Source of the DNA: Fimbriimonadaceae bacterium
GTDB lineage: Bacteria > Armatimonadota > Fimbriimonadia > Fimbriimonadales > Fimbriimonadaceae
Assembly (NCBI GenBank): GCA_022843485.1
Contig: JALHNM010000001.1
Coordinates: 1-64,000 of the forward strand
Length of the DNA stretch: 64,000 bases
Direction of reading: 5' to 3'
Shown here: one piece after another, positions 33,885 through 41,986 of the stretch
Position numbering within the stretch: position 1 is the stretch's first letter
How the letters are laid out: the number at the start of each line of letters is the position of its first letter
Translations under genes and position numbers: made by a program
The notes under the pieces: model-generated
What the model was told of the DNA's origin: nothing
Databases searched by the model: none
Seen by the model: the letters and a program-made list of their open reading frames with translations, nothing else

Positions 33885-34901
33885 GTGGAGGACGGCACTC
33901 TCGCTCCCGAACGAGTCCACGAGGCCCTGCCGAGTCTGAGGGCGGTGCTCGCTGGGGCACGGGGTGTCCGGTTAGGAACGCACCTCAACCCCGACGGCGA
34001 CGCGATCGGGAGCGCGCTCGGACTCTCCCTCTGGCTCGACCGGCTCGGCGTCCCCCACGAGGTGCTCTGTCACAACGAGCCACCCGGCTACCTGCGGTTC
34101 CTCCCCGGCTCCGACCGCGTCCTCGCCGAGCCCACCCGACCGGCCGACGTCGGGATCGTGCTGGACCTCGAGGCCCTCGAACGGCTCGGTTCGTGCCGCC
34201 CGTACTTCGAAGGCCTGACCCGCCTAGTCGTCATCGACCACCACATCCCCCACGAAGCCCCCGGCGACCTGCGCATCGTGAGCACGGCCGCCCCGGCCAC
34301 CTGCTCGATCCTCGTCGACCTCCTGGACGGCTCCGACCCCGGCATCGACGCCGACGTCGCCACGTGCCTCCTCACCGGCATCGTCACCGACACGGGGAGC
34401 TTCCGGTTCAGCAACACGACCGCCCGGTGCCTCCACCAGGCCGCCCGGCTCGTCGAACTCGGTGCGAGCGCGGCGCAGGTCGCCAGCGAGTGCTACCTCA
34501 ACCGCGACGAGGCGGCCGTGCGGCTGCTCGGAGAGGCCCTCCACCGCGTCCGCACGGACATGGACGGCCGTCTCGCCTGGGTCGCCCTGCCCGCCGAGCT
34601 GTTCGACCGCCTCGGGGCGAAGGAGGAGCACACCGAGGGCATCGTCAACGAGGTCCTGAGCGTGCGCACCGTCCAGATCGCCGCCGTGCTCCGGCCGGGC
34701 AAGAACGGCAAGGTCAAAGGGAGCCTGCGGAGCAAGGGCGACCTCGACGTCGCCGCCGTAGCCCGGGAAATCGGCGGGGGTGGCCACAAAAACGCCGCCG
34801 GGGTGACCTACACCGGCACTCTCGAAGAGGCCGAAACGGTCATCATGGAGGGACTCAGGCGATGCTTGGCGTCCTCCTCGTCGATAAACCCGCCGGCGTG
34901 A
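33885..34901 (+). CDS. DHH-DHHA1 phosphoesterase (NrnA-like nanoRNase/pAp phosphatase)
   Basis: This 338-residue protein has the DHH metal motifs THLNPDGDAIGS (His33, Asp37, Asp39), VLDLE (Asp94) and VIDHHIPH (118-120), with a later Asp in IVTDTGSFRFSNT. The DHHA1 RNA-binding glycine motif is GGGGHKNAAG. NrnA-type enzymes degrade 2-5 nt RNAs and dephosphorylate pAp. The neighbour truB follows with a 40-base overlap, the common nrnA-truB order. The start is GTG with a leaderless-type TAACCT element. Confidence 0.9.
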   Translation: MEDGTLAPERVHEALPSLRAVLAGARGVRLGTHLNPDGDAIGSALGLSLWLDRLGVPHEVLCHNEPPGYLRFLPGSDRVLAEPTRPADVGIVLDLEALERLGSCRPYFEGLTRLVVIDHHIPHEAPGDLRIVSTAAPATCSILVDLLDGSDPGIDADVATCLLTGIVTDTGSFRFSNTTARCLHQAARLVELGASAAQVASECYLNRDEAAVRLLGEALHRVRTDMDGRLAWVALPAELFDRLGAKEEHTEGIVNEVLSVRTVQIAAVLRPGKNGKVKGSLRSKGDLDVAAVAREIGGGGHKNAAGVTYTGTLEEAETVIMEGLRRCLASSSSINPPA

Positions 34902-35734
34902 CGTCGCACGACGTAGTCCAGTCGGTGCGGCGACGGCTGGGCACACGACGGGTCGGCCACGCGGGCACGCTCGACCCCGTCGCCACTGGCCTGCTCGTGG
35001 TCGCCGTCGGGCCCGCCACCCGCTTCCTCCAGTACCTCCCCCTCGAGCCCAAGGTGTACGAGTGCACCTTCCGCTTCGGCGAGACCACCAAGACCTACGA
35101 CTCGGAGGGCGACGTCGACGAGCGCAGGCCGGTCCCGCCCGACCTCGTCGCCAAGATCGCCGAGGCCCTGCCCCGCTTCACCGGCCCCATCGAGCAGCTC
35201 CCGCCCCTCTTCAGCGCCGTCAAGAAGGAGGGCAAGCCGCTCTACGCCTACGCCCGCCAAGGCGAGGAGGTCGAGCGCGAACCCCGCCGTGTGTTCGTCG
35301 AGCGGTTCGAGACCCTTGTCGTCGATACCCCCGAGGCCGAGTTCCGGGTCGTCTGCAGCGGCGGCACTTACGTACGCTCCCTCGCCCACGACCTCGGCGA
35401 GGCCGTCGGGTGCGGGGCCCACGTGGTCGAGCTCGAACGCACCCACGTCGGCCGGTTCGCCCTTGAGGACGCCGTGCGGCCGGACGACGTCACCGCCGAC
35501 CGGCTCATCCCTTTGCGCGAGGCGCTCCCCCCGATGCCCCTCATCCGCCTCAACCCGGGGCAGATGGACCGCGTCCGCACGGGCCAGTTCGTGAAGGTGC
35601 CCGTCGCCCCCCCGGAGGACTACGTCGCCCTCACCGACCCGGACGGGGCCGTCGTCTCCGTCGCCCGGGTCGACGGCCAGCTCCTCCACCCCGAGTGCGT
35701 GCTCCCGGCCGAGGCGCTCCATGGCGTTGTTTGA
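34862..35734 (+). CDS. truB: tRNA pseudouridine(55) synthase TruB
   Basis: TruB converts U55 of tRNA to pseudouridine. The 290-residue protein opens with LLVDKPAGVTSHDVV, has the catalytic Asp38 in GHAGTLDPVATGLL and continues with YECTFRFGETTKTYDSEGD, PPLFSAVKKEGKPLYAYAR and CSGGTYVRSLAHDLG. A C-terminal PUA-like domain is present. ATG 34862 lies 40 bases inside the DHH gene, in another frame, so the two are probably translationally coupled. The 3' end overlaps the DUF2752 gene by 14 bases. Confidence 0.95.
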   Translation: MLGVLLVDKPAGVTSHDVVQSVRRRLGTRRVGHAGTLDPVATGLLVVAVGPATRFLQYLPLEPKVYECTFRFGETTKTYDSEGDVDERRPVPPDLVAKIAEALPRFTGPIEQLPPLFSAVKKEGKPLYAYARQGEEVEREPRRVFVERFETLVVDTPEAEFRVVCSGGTYVRSLAHDLGEAVGCGAHVVELERTHVGRFALEDAVRPDDVTADRLIPLREALPPMPLIRLNPGQMDRVRTGQFVKVPVAPPEDYVALTDPDGAVVSVARVDGQLLHPECVLPAEALHGVV

Positions 35735-36200
35735 GACCCCCGAGACCCCCCGTCAAGCCCGAGGCCAGTGGGTCTGGGTCATCGCTTGGCTAGCGGTCAC
35801 CGTGATCGGGGCCTTCGTGCTGCGGCCCGACCCCGCGGGCCACGGCACCCACCAGCAGCTCGGCCTCCCGCCCTGCCCGTCGATCTTGCTGTTCCAGCGC
35901 CCCTGCCCCGGGTGCGGGCTCACCACGAGTTGGACGGCCCTGCTGGACGGCGACCTGCCCACCGCCTTCCGCGCCCACCCCCTCGGCCCCCCGCTCTACG
36001 CCCTGTTCACCCTGGCCGCCCTCGCCTGCTTCGTCGGAGCGGTGCGCGGGCTGCGGTTCCGGGCCGAGAGCCGCCCCGTCAACACCGTGCTCGTCGCGAC
36101 CGTCGTCCTCCTCGCCGGCTTCGGCGCCGTCCGCTTCGCGACGGTCACCGTGCCCCTCGAAGACTCCCTCCCCCGCTGGCTCACCGGTCGCCAGCCGTGA
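35721..36200 (+). CDS. DUF2752 membrane protein
   Basis: The 159-residue protein has three hydrophobic helices. The family signature CPSILLFQRPCPGCGLT lies between the first and second, with the Cys-Pro-Gly-Cys-Gly-Leu-Thr core, followed by TAFRAHPLGP. DUF2752 proteins are small inner membrane proteins with no assigned function. It is coupled to truB by a 14-base overlap and is the last gene before the kdp control region. Confidence 0.85.
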   Translation: MALFETPETPRQARGQWVWVIAWLAVTVIGAFVLRPDPAGHGTHQQLGLPPCPSILLFQRPCPGCGLTTSWTALLDGDLPTAFRAHPLGPPLYALFTLAALACFVGAVRGLRFRAESRPVNTVLVATVVLLAGFGAVRFATVTVPLEDSLPRWLTGRQP

Positions 36201-36230
36201 CCGAGCCTAGGCTCGCGCCCACGCTCGCGT

Positions 36231-36280
36231 CTTGATGCGACCTTGAGGCCCCCCGGTCCGGCCTTGAGGCCGAGTTGACC
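36231..36280 (+). promoter_or_regulatory. Candidate KdpE operator: two pairs of 7-bp direct repeats
   Basis: CTTGATG (36231) and CTTGAGG (36242) are separated by 4 bases, and CTTGAGG (36263) and GTTGACC (36274) again by 4 bases. Each pair therefore has an 11-bp period and the two pairs are 32 bp apart. OmpR/PhoB-type regulators bind such head-to-tail 7-bp repeats. KdpE, encoded at the end of this operon, belongs to that class. The site ends 53 bases before kdpF. Confidence 0.5.
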
Positions 36281-36301
36281 TGCCCCTGACGGAGACTCCC
36301 T

Positions 36302-36320
36302 GGCATGGTCTGTCCATGCC
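36302..36320 (+). promoter_or_regulatory. Inverted repeat next to the kdpF ribosome binding site
   Basis: GGCATGG and CCATGCC form a perfect 7-bp inverted repeat with a 5-base spacer. It ends 2 bases before the GGGAGG ribosome binding site (36323-36328). It could be a second operator or, if transcribed, a hairpin abutting the binding site. Confidence 0.35.
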
Positions 36321-36333
36321 GCGGGAGGCGTCC

Positions 36334-36429
36334 GTGAACGTGCTCCACGTGATCGCCGGGGTCGTCGCCCTGGGGCTGTTCGTCTACCTCCTCGTCGCCC
36401 TGCTCGCCCCTGAGAGGTTCTCGGCGTGA
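36334..36429 (+). CDS. kdpF: KdpF small subunit of potassium-transporting ATPase
   Basis: This 31-residue single-helix protein ([24 protein letters not shown]) has the length and the C-terminal P-E-RF ending of KdpF, which stabilises the KdpABC complex. GTG 36334 is preceded by GGGAGG with 5 bases spacing. An upstream in-frame ATG (36316) lies within the inverted repeat and lacks such a site. The stop overlaps kdpA as GTGA. Confidence 0.85.
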   Translation: MNVLHVIAGVVALGLFVYLLVALLAPERFSA

Positions 36430-38159
36430 CGTCGGGCTGGGCGTTCATCGCGCTCTACGTCGCCGTCCTGATCGGCGCGGCGATCCCTCTCGGGAGGTTC
36501 ATCGCCCGGGTCCTGGAAGGCGAGCGCACCGTCTTGCACCCTGTCCTCGGGTGGCTCGAGCGCGCCCTGTACCGGGTTTCAGGGGTCGACCCCGAAGCGC
36601 CGATGGGGTGGGCGGCTTACGCCAAGACCCTCCTGGCCCTGGGCGTGGTGAGCGTCGCCATCGTGTTCGCCGTGCTCCTGCTCCAGGGTTCGCTCCCTCT
36701 GAACCCGGACCAACTGCCTGGCGTCGAGTGGACGAGCGCGCTCAACACAGCCGTCAGCTTCGTCACGAACACGAACTGGCAGGGCTACGCCGGCGAGACC
36801 ACGATGAGCCACTTCTCGCAGATGGTGGCCCTCGGGGTCCAGAACTTCGTGAGCGCGGCCGTGGGCATCGCGGTGATGGCGGCGCTCGCCCGCGGCCTCC
36901 GTCAGCGGCAGGCCGACGACCTGGGGAACGCCTGGGCCGACATCGTGCGCGGCACGGTCTACGTGCTGCTGCCCCTGTCCCTCGTGCTCGCCGTCGCCCT
37001 CGTGGCGAACGGCGTGCCCCAAACGTTCTCCCCCACCGTCGAAGCCCGCCTGCTGCAGCCGACCCAAGACGCGGACGGGGCGGAGGTCACGGCCCAGCGC
37101 ATCCCCCTCGGGCCGGTCGCGTCCCAGGTGGCGATCAAACAGCTCGGCACGAACGGCGGCGGCTTCTACAACACGAACTCGGCCCACCCCCTCGAGAACC
37201 CGAACGGGGTCTCGAACGCCCTCCAGTGCCTGGCCATTCTCCTGATCCCGGCCGCCCTTTGCGTCACGTTCGGCGAGCTCGTCCGCGACCGCAGGCAGGG
37301 TGGGGCCCTCCTCACCGCGATGGCGCTCCTGTTCGTGCTGTTCCTGGTGCCGACCGTGGTCTCGGAACAGGCCGGGAGCCCCGCCCTCGCCGCGGCCGGG
37401 TTGACCGGACAGGGCAACTGGGAGGGCAAAGAGGCGCGGTTCGGGATCGAGGCCTCCGCCCTCTGGGCCACGGCCACCACCGCGGCCAGCAACGGCTCCG
37501 TGAACGCCATGCACGACTCGCTCACCCCGCTCGGTGGGTTCTTCCCCCTCGTGCTCATGCAGCTCGGGGAGGTGGTCTTCGGGGGCGTGGGGTCGGGGCT
37601 GTACGGGATGATCGTCTTCGCCGTGGTCGCGGTGTTCGTGGCCGGGCTCATGGTCGGCCGCACCCCGGAGTACCTCGGCAAGAAGGTCGAGGCGTTCGAC
37701 ATGAAGATGGCGTCGATCGCCGTGCTCGTTCCGAGCGCCCTCGCCCTCGTCGGCCTTGCCGTCGCGATCTTCGCGGGCCAGGCCCGGCCGAGCATGAGCA
37801 ACCCCGGCGCCCACGGGTTCAGCCAGCTCCTCTACAACTACTCGAGCATGGCTGCGAACAACGGTTCGGCCTTCGCCGGCTTCTCCGCGAACGTGCCGTT
37901 CCACAACCTGTCCGGCGCTGTGATCATGGGGATCGCCCGGTACGGGGTGATCGTCGCGATCCTCGCCTTGGCCGGTTCGCTCGCATGCAAGAAGGTGACG
38001 CCGCCGGGCGCGGGCACATTGCCGACCCACACCCCGCTGTTCGTCGGCCTCCTGTGCGCCGTGGTCCTCACGATCGGCGCCCTCACCTTCGTCCCTGCCC
38101 TCGCGCTCGGGCCGCTGGCCGAGCACTTCCAGCCCGTCGCCGCGGAGGTGGCCCGGTGA
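36426..38159 (+). CDS. kdpA: Potassium-transporting ATPase subunit A
   Basis: KdpA is the K+-selective, channel-like subunit of the KdpFABC pump. The 577-residue protein has about ten helices and the four selectivity-filter-like P-loops: [43 protein letters not shown], and the fourth around [14 protein letters not shown]. The conserved NPxG-type opening (NPDQLPG) is also present. The start GTG overlaps kdpF by 4 bases. Expression is expected under K+ limitation through KdpDE. Confidence 0.97.
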   Translation: MTSGWAFIALYVAVLIGAAIPLGRFIARVLEGERTVLHPVLGWLERALYRVSGVDPEAPMGWAAYAKTLLALGVVSVAIVFAVLLLQGSLPLNPDQLPGVEWTSALNTAVSFVTNTNWQGYAGETTMSHFSQMVALGVQNFVSAAVGIAVMAALARGLRQRQADDLGNAWADIVRGTVYVLLPLSLVLAVALVANGVPQTFSPTVEARLLQPTQDADGAEVTAQRIPLGPVASQVAIKQLGTNGGGFYNTNSAHPLENPNGVSNALQCLAILLIPAALCVTFGELVRDRRQGGALLTAMALLFVLFLVPTVVSEQAGSPALAAAGLTGQGNWEGKEARFGIEASALWATATTAASNGSVNAMHDSLTPLGGFFPLVLMQLGEVVFGGVGSGLYGMIVFAVVAVFVAGLMVGRTPEYLGKKVEAFDMKMASIAVLVPSALALVGLAVAIFAGQARPSMSNPGAHGFSQLLYNYSSMAANNGSAFAGFSANVPFHNLSGAVIMGIARYGVIVAILALAGSLACKKVTPPGAGTLPTHTPLFVGLLCAVVLTIGALTFVPALALGPLAEHFQPVAAEVAR

Positions 38160-40273
38160 GCGGTCGCACCCCGGGCGGGGCCACGTTCGACGGCGCCCTG
38201 GTCGGCCGGGCCGTCGTCGACTCCCTCAAGAAGCTCGACCCCCGCTGCCAGATCCTGAACCCGGTCATGTTCGTCGTCTGGGTCTGCGCCGTCTTCGCGA
38301 CCGTCCTCGCTGGCCTCGGGTTCGCCGGACAAGGCGAAGGCCAACCCGTCTTCGCGGCGTGGGTCGCCCTCTGGCTCTGGTTCACGCTGGTCTTCGCGAA
38401 CTTCGCCGAGGCCATGGCGGAGGGACGGGGCCGCGCCCAAGCCGACTCCCTCCGCAAGTCCAAGCAGGACGTCCCCGCGGCCAAGGTCGCTTGGGACGAG
38501 TCGACCGGCCTCCCGGACGGGGTCCGCCAAGCCCTTCGGGCCGGGGCGGAAACGTTCGACCATAGCCCGGTCCGATCGTCCGGGCTGCGCCGGGGCGACG
38601 TGGTCGTCGTCCGGGCGGGTCACGTCATCCCCGGGGACGGCGAGATCGTCGAGGGCGTGGCGACGGTGGACGAGTCCGCCGTCACCGGCGAGTCGGCGCC
38701 CGTCGTCCGTGAGGCGGGGGGCGACCGGAGCGCCGTCACCGGCGGCACCCGGGTCCTGAGCGACTGGATCGTCGTCAAGGTCAGCGCCGAGCCGGGCGAG
38801 AGCTTCCTCGACCGGATGATCGCGATGGTCGAGGGCTCGAAGCGCCAGAAGACGCCGAACGAGATCGCCCTGAACATCCTGCTCGCCGCCCTGACGCTCG
38901 TGTTCTTGCTCGCCTGCGCCACCCTCCTCCCGATCAGCCTCGACGCGGTCCAAGCGGCCGGGCGGGGCGAGCCGGTCACCGTGACCGTGCTCATCGCCCT
39001 CCTCGTCTGCCTGATCCCGACGACCATCGGGGGCCTCCTCAGCGCGATCGGGATCGCGGGCATGGACCGCCTGCACCAGAAGAACGTGATCGCGACCTCC
39101 GGGCGGGCCGTCGAGGCGGCGGGGGACGTGGACGTCCTGCTCCTAGATAAGACGGGGACCATCACGCTGGGCAACCGTCAGGCCGTGGCGTTCCTGCCCG
39201 CCCCGGGGGTCTCTGAAGCCGAGCTGGCCGACGCTGCCCAGCTGAGTTCCCTGGCGGACGAGACCCCCGAGGGCCGGAGCATCGTGGTGCTCGCCAAGGA
39301 CCGCCACGCCCTGCGCGAGCGGGACGTCCACGCCCTCGGCGGCCACTTCGTGCCGTTCACCGCCCAGACGCGGATGAGCGGAGTCGACCTCGACGGCCGC
39401 CAGGTTCGGAAGGGCGCCCAGGACGCGGTCCGGGCCTTCGTGGAGTCCAACGGGGGCCAGGTCCCCGAAGCCGTCGCCGCTCAGGTCGCCGACGTCGCGA
39501 AAGGCGGGGGCACCCCGCTCCTGGTCGCTGAAGGCAGCCGGACGCTCGGCGTCGTCCACCTCAAGGACGTCGTCAAGGGCGGGATCAAGGAACGGTTCGC
39601 AGACCTGCGTACCATGGGCATCCGCACCGTGATGATCACGGGCGACAACCCCCTCACCGCCGCCGCCATCGCCGCCGAGGCCGGGGTCGACGACTTCCTG
39701 GCCGAGGCCACCCCGGAGGCCAAGCTCAAGCTCATCCGGTCGTACCAAGAGGGCGGTCGGCTCGTCGCCATGACCGGCGACGGCACGAACGACGCCCCCG
39801 CCCTGGCCCAAGCCGACGTCGCGGTGGCCATGAACACCGGCACCCAGGCGGCCAAGGAGGCGGGCAACATGGTCGACCTCGACAGCAACCCGACCAAGCT
39901 CATCGAGATCGTGGAGACCGGGAAGCAGATGCTCATGACCCGCGGGGCCCTCACGACCTTCAGCATCGCGAACGACGTGGCCAAGTACTTCGCGATCCTG
40001 CCCGCGGCGTTCGCGCCCGTCTACCCGCAGCTCGCCGCCCTGAACGTGATGGGGCTCAAGAGCCCCGAGACCGCGATCCTCAGTGCGGTCGTGTTCAACG
40101 CCCTCGTCATCGTCGCCCTCGTGCCCCTCGCTTTGCGGGGGGTGCCGTACCGGCCGGTCGGCGCCGACGCCCTCCTGACCCGCAACCTGCTGCTCTACGG
40201 GCTCGGCGGCCTCGTCGTCCCGTTCGTCGGCATCAAGCTCATCGACCTCGTCATCGGCCTCTTCTGGAAATGA
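38156..40273 (+). CDS. kdpB: Potassium-transporting ATPase subunit B (P-type ATPase)
   Basis: KdpB hydrolyses ATP to drive K+ uptake. The 705-residue P1A-type ATPase has the actuator motif [13 protein letters not shown], which contains the regulatory Ser of TGES. The phosphorylation site [10 protein letters not shown] has Asp331, and the hinge motifs [10 protein letters not shown] and [13 protein letters not shown] follow. [17 protein letters not shown] lies late in the membrane domain. GTG 38156 overlaps kdpA as GTGA, and the stop overlaps kdpC by ATGA. Confidence 0.97.
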   Translation: MSGRTPGGATFDGALVGRAVVDSLKKLDPRCQILNPVMFVVWVCAVFATVLAGLGFAGQGEGQPVFAAWVALWLWFTLVFANFAEAMAEGRGRAQADSLRKSKQDVPAAKVAWDESTGLPDGVRQALRAGAETFDHSPVRSSGLRRGDVVVVRAGHVIPGDGEIVEGVATVDESAVTGESAPVVREAGGDRSAVTGGTRVLSDWIVVKVSAEPGESFLDRMIAMVEGSKRQKTPNEIALNILLAALTLVFLLACATLLPISLDAVQAAGRGEPVTVTVLIALLVCLIPTTIGGLLSAIGIAGMDRLHQKNVIATSGRAVEAAGDVDVLLLDKTGTITLGNRQAVAFLPAPGVSEAELADAAQLSSLADETPEGRSIVVLAKDRHALRERDVHALGGHFVPFTAQTRMSGVDLDGRQVRKGAQDAVRAFVESNGGQVPEAVAAQVADVAKGGGTPLLVAEGSRTLGVVHLKDVVKGGIKERFADLRTMGIRTVMITGDNPLTAAAIAAEAGVDDFLAEATPEAKLKLIRSYQEGGRLVAMTGDGTNDAPALAQADVAVAMNTGTQAAKEAGNMVDLDSNPTKLIEIVETGKQMLMTRGALTTFSIANDVAKYFAILPAAFAPVYPQLAALNVMGLKSPETAILSAVVFNALVIVALVPLALRGVPYRPVGADALLTRNLLLYGLGGLVVPFVGIKLIDLVIGLFWK

Positions 40274-40848
40274 ACACCCTCCTCCAATCACTCCGCGCAA
40301 CGCTCGCCCTCACCGTGGTCTGCGGCGTCCTCTACCCGCTCACCGTCATGGGTGTGGCCCAAGTCGCCTTCCCCCGCCAAGCGGCCGGGAGCCTGATCGT
40401 CACCGACGGGCAGGCCATGGGGTCCGAGCTGGTCGGGCAACCGTTCTCCGACCCGCGCTACCTTTGGGGCCGTCCCTCGGGCACGTCGCCCTCGCCCTAT
40501 AACGCCGCAGCGTCTTCGGGGCGGAACCTCGGCCCGACGAACCCTGCGCTCACCGAGGCCCTCGCCGCCCAGGCCACCGCACTGCGCGAAGCGGCCGCCG
40601 ACCCCGCCCTCCCGATCCCGGCCCTCCTCGTGACCGCGTCCGGGAGCGGGCTGGACCCCCACGTCAGCCCCGAAGCCGCCGCCGTACAGGTCCCCCGCAT
40701 CGCGGCGGCCCGTGGGCTCGACGAAGGGCAGGTCCGCGAGGCGGTCGCACGGGCCACGACCCCGCCCGCCCTCGGCCTCCTCGGCGAACCGGTCGTGAAC
40801 GTCCTGCAGGTCAACCTCGCCCTCGACGCCACGGGAGCGGGTCGGTGA
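40270..40848 (+). CDS. kdpC: Potassium-transporting ATPase subunit C
   Basis: The 192-residue protein has one N-terminal helix ([22 protein letters not shown]). The periplasmic KdpC domain contains [38 protein letters not shown] and [10 protein letters not shown]. KdpC raises the K+ affinity and aids nucleotide use by KdpB. It overlaps both neighbours by 4 bases. Confidence 0.96.
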   Translation: MNTLLQSLRATLALTVVCGVLYPLTVMGVAQVAFPRQAAGSLIVTDGQAMGSELVGQPFSDPRYLWGRPSGTSPSPYNAAASSGRNLGPTNPALTEALAAQATALREAAADPALPIPALLVTASGSGLDPHVSPEAAAVQVPRIAAARGLDEGQVREAVARATTPPALGLLGEPVVNVLQVNLALDATGAGR

Positions 40849-41960
40849 CCGGCCTCGAAGCCCTCGCAATGGCGGGCGCCGTCGTGGCGGCCGCCCTCGG
40901 ACAAGGCCAGGATAAGGGCTCGGCGTGGACCCTGACCCAGGCCGTGTCGGTGGACACCTACCTCACCCAAGCCTCTGACCGGCCTCCCGTGGGCGGGTCG
41001 GTGCCGGTGCGGCAGTTCGATACCCGTGACCGGTCCCCGCGGCTCGCCGCCCTCCGGCTCGACGTCTCGGCGACGAGCCCGTGCGGTCGGTTCGGCGTCT
41101 CACTGAGCCCCTGGGTGGGCGACAACGCCGACCTCCTCGCCGACCTCGACCCCGACCGCCCTGCCCTCCTCCGCTCCCTGGCCGAGGGCACCCTCGCCTT
41201 CCGCGACCCCAAGGCCGGGTTCAGCCTCGAGGTCGGGAAGTTCGCCTCCTGGATCGGCTCCGAGTCCCTCGACAACTCCGGCAACGACCTGCTCACCCGG
41301 GGCCTGCTCTATACGGTGGCCCAGCCCGTCTGGCACACGGGAGCCGGGGCCTCGGTAGCGCTGTCCCCCCGCCTCGGCGCTACCGCCTTCGCCGTCACGG
41401 GGTGGAACCAGACCTCCACGACCGGCGACCGGCTCGGCTTCGGGGCCCAGGTGCGGTACGACCTCGGGCAGGGCCGGACGCTCGCCGTTGGGTCGATCCA
41501 TAGCGAGGAGGGGGGCGACGCCGCCAACCGCCTCGGCAGCTTCGGCGGGGCCGGGTTCGCGAACGCGGGCCGGGCGCAGATCGACCTCGTCGACCTCATC
41601 TACGTCCAGCCGCTCGGCCCGGCCACCCGGCTCACGGTCAACGGCGACTACGGGAGCGGCCACGGCACCGCCGGGTCGGGGACGTGGGGCGGGCTCTCGC
41701 TCACCGCCCGCCACGAGCTCACGCCCCGCCTTGCCCTCGCGGTCCGGGCGGAGCGGGTGTTCGACCACGGCGGGCTGCGGCTGGGGCAATCGGCCGACGT
41801 CTCGTCAGTCACGCTCGGGGCCTCGTACCGGCTGGACCCGCGGGTCGCCCTGCGCCTGGACCTGCGCCGTGACTGGGCCGACCGCGACCTCTTCACGCTT
41901 CGCGAGCGGACGGCGAGCACGGTCTCCACCGCGACCCTCGGGCTCACCGCCCGCTTCTAG
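40845..41960 (+). CDS. Outer-membrane beta-barrel porin of the kdp operon (bbp2/OmpL-like)
   Basis: The 371-residue protein has an N-terminal signal (MAGAVVAAALGQG). After it come alternating hydrophobic strands ending in a C-terminal Phe (TATLGLTARF), the mark of outer-membrane barrels. Segments such as GFSLEVGKFASWIGSESLDNSGNDLLTRGLLY match the OmpL-like porin family (bbp2) found in kdp operons of other diderm bacteria. It is coupled to kdpC by GTGA and precedes kdpD. The inferred job is to admit K+ through the outer membrane when the pump is induced. Confidence 0.8.
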   Translation: MTGLEALAMAGAVVAAALGQGQDKGSAWTLTQAVSVDTYLTQASDRPPVGGSVPVRQFDTRDRSPRLAALRLDVSATSPCGRFGVSLSPWVGDNADLLADLDPDRPALLRSLAEGTLAFRDPKAGFSLEVGKFASWIGSESLDNSGNDLLTRGLLYTVAQPVWHTGAGASVALSPRLGATAFAVTGWNQTSTTGDRLGFGAQVRYDLGQGRTLAVGSIHSEEGGDAANRLGSFGGAGFANAGRAQIDLVDLIYVQPLGPATRLTVNGDYGSGHGTAGSGTWGGLSLTARHELTPRLALAVRAERVFDHGGLRLGQSADVSSVTLGASYRLDPRVALRLDLRRDWADRDLFTLRERTASTVSTATLGLTARF

Positions 41961-41971
41961 ACCCGAGAGGC

Positions 41972-41977
41972 TAAGAT
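41972..41977 (+). promoter_or_regulatory. TANNNT element before kdpD
   Basis: TAAGAT lies 9 bases before ATG 41987, so kdpDE may also be transcribed from their own start in addition to read-through from kdpFABC. An AGG immediately before ATG could also serve ribosome binding. Confidence 0.4.
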
Positions 41978-41986
41978 CGAGGCAGG

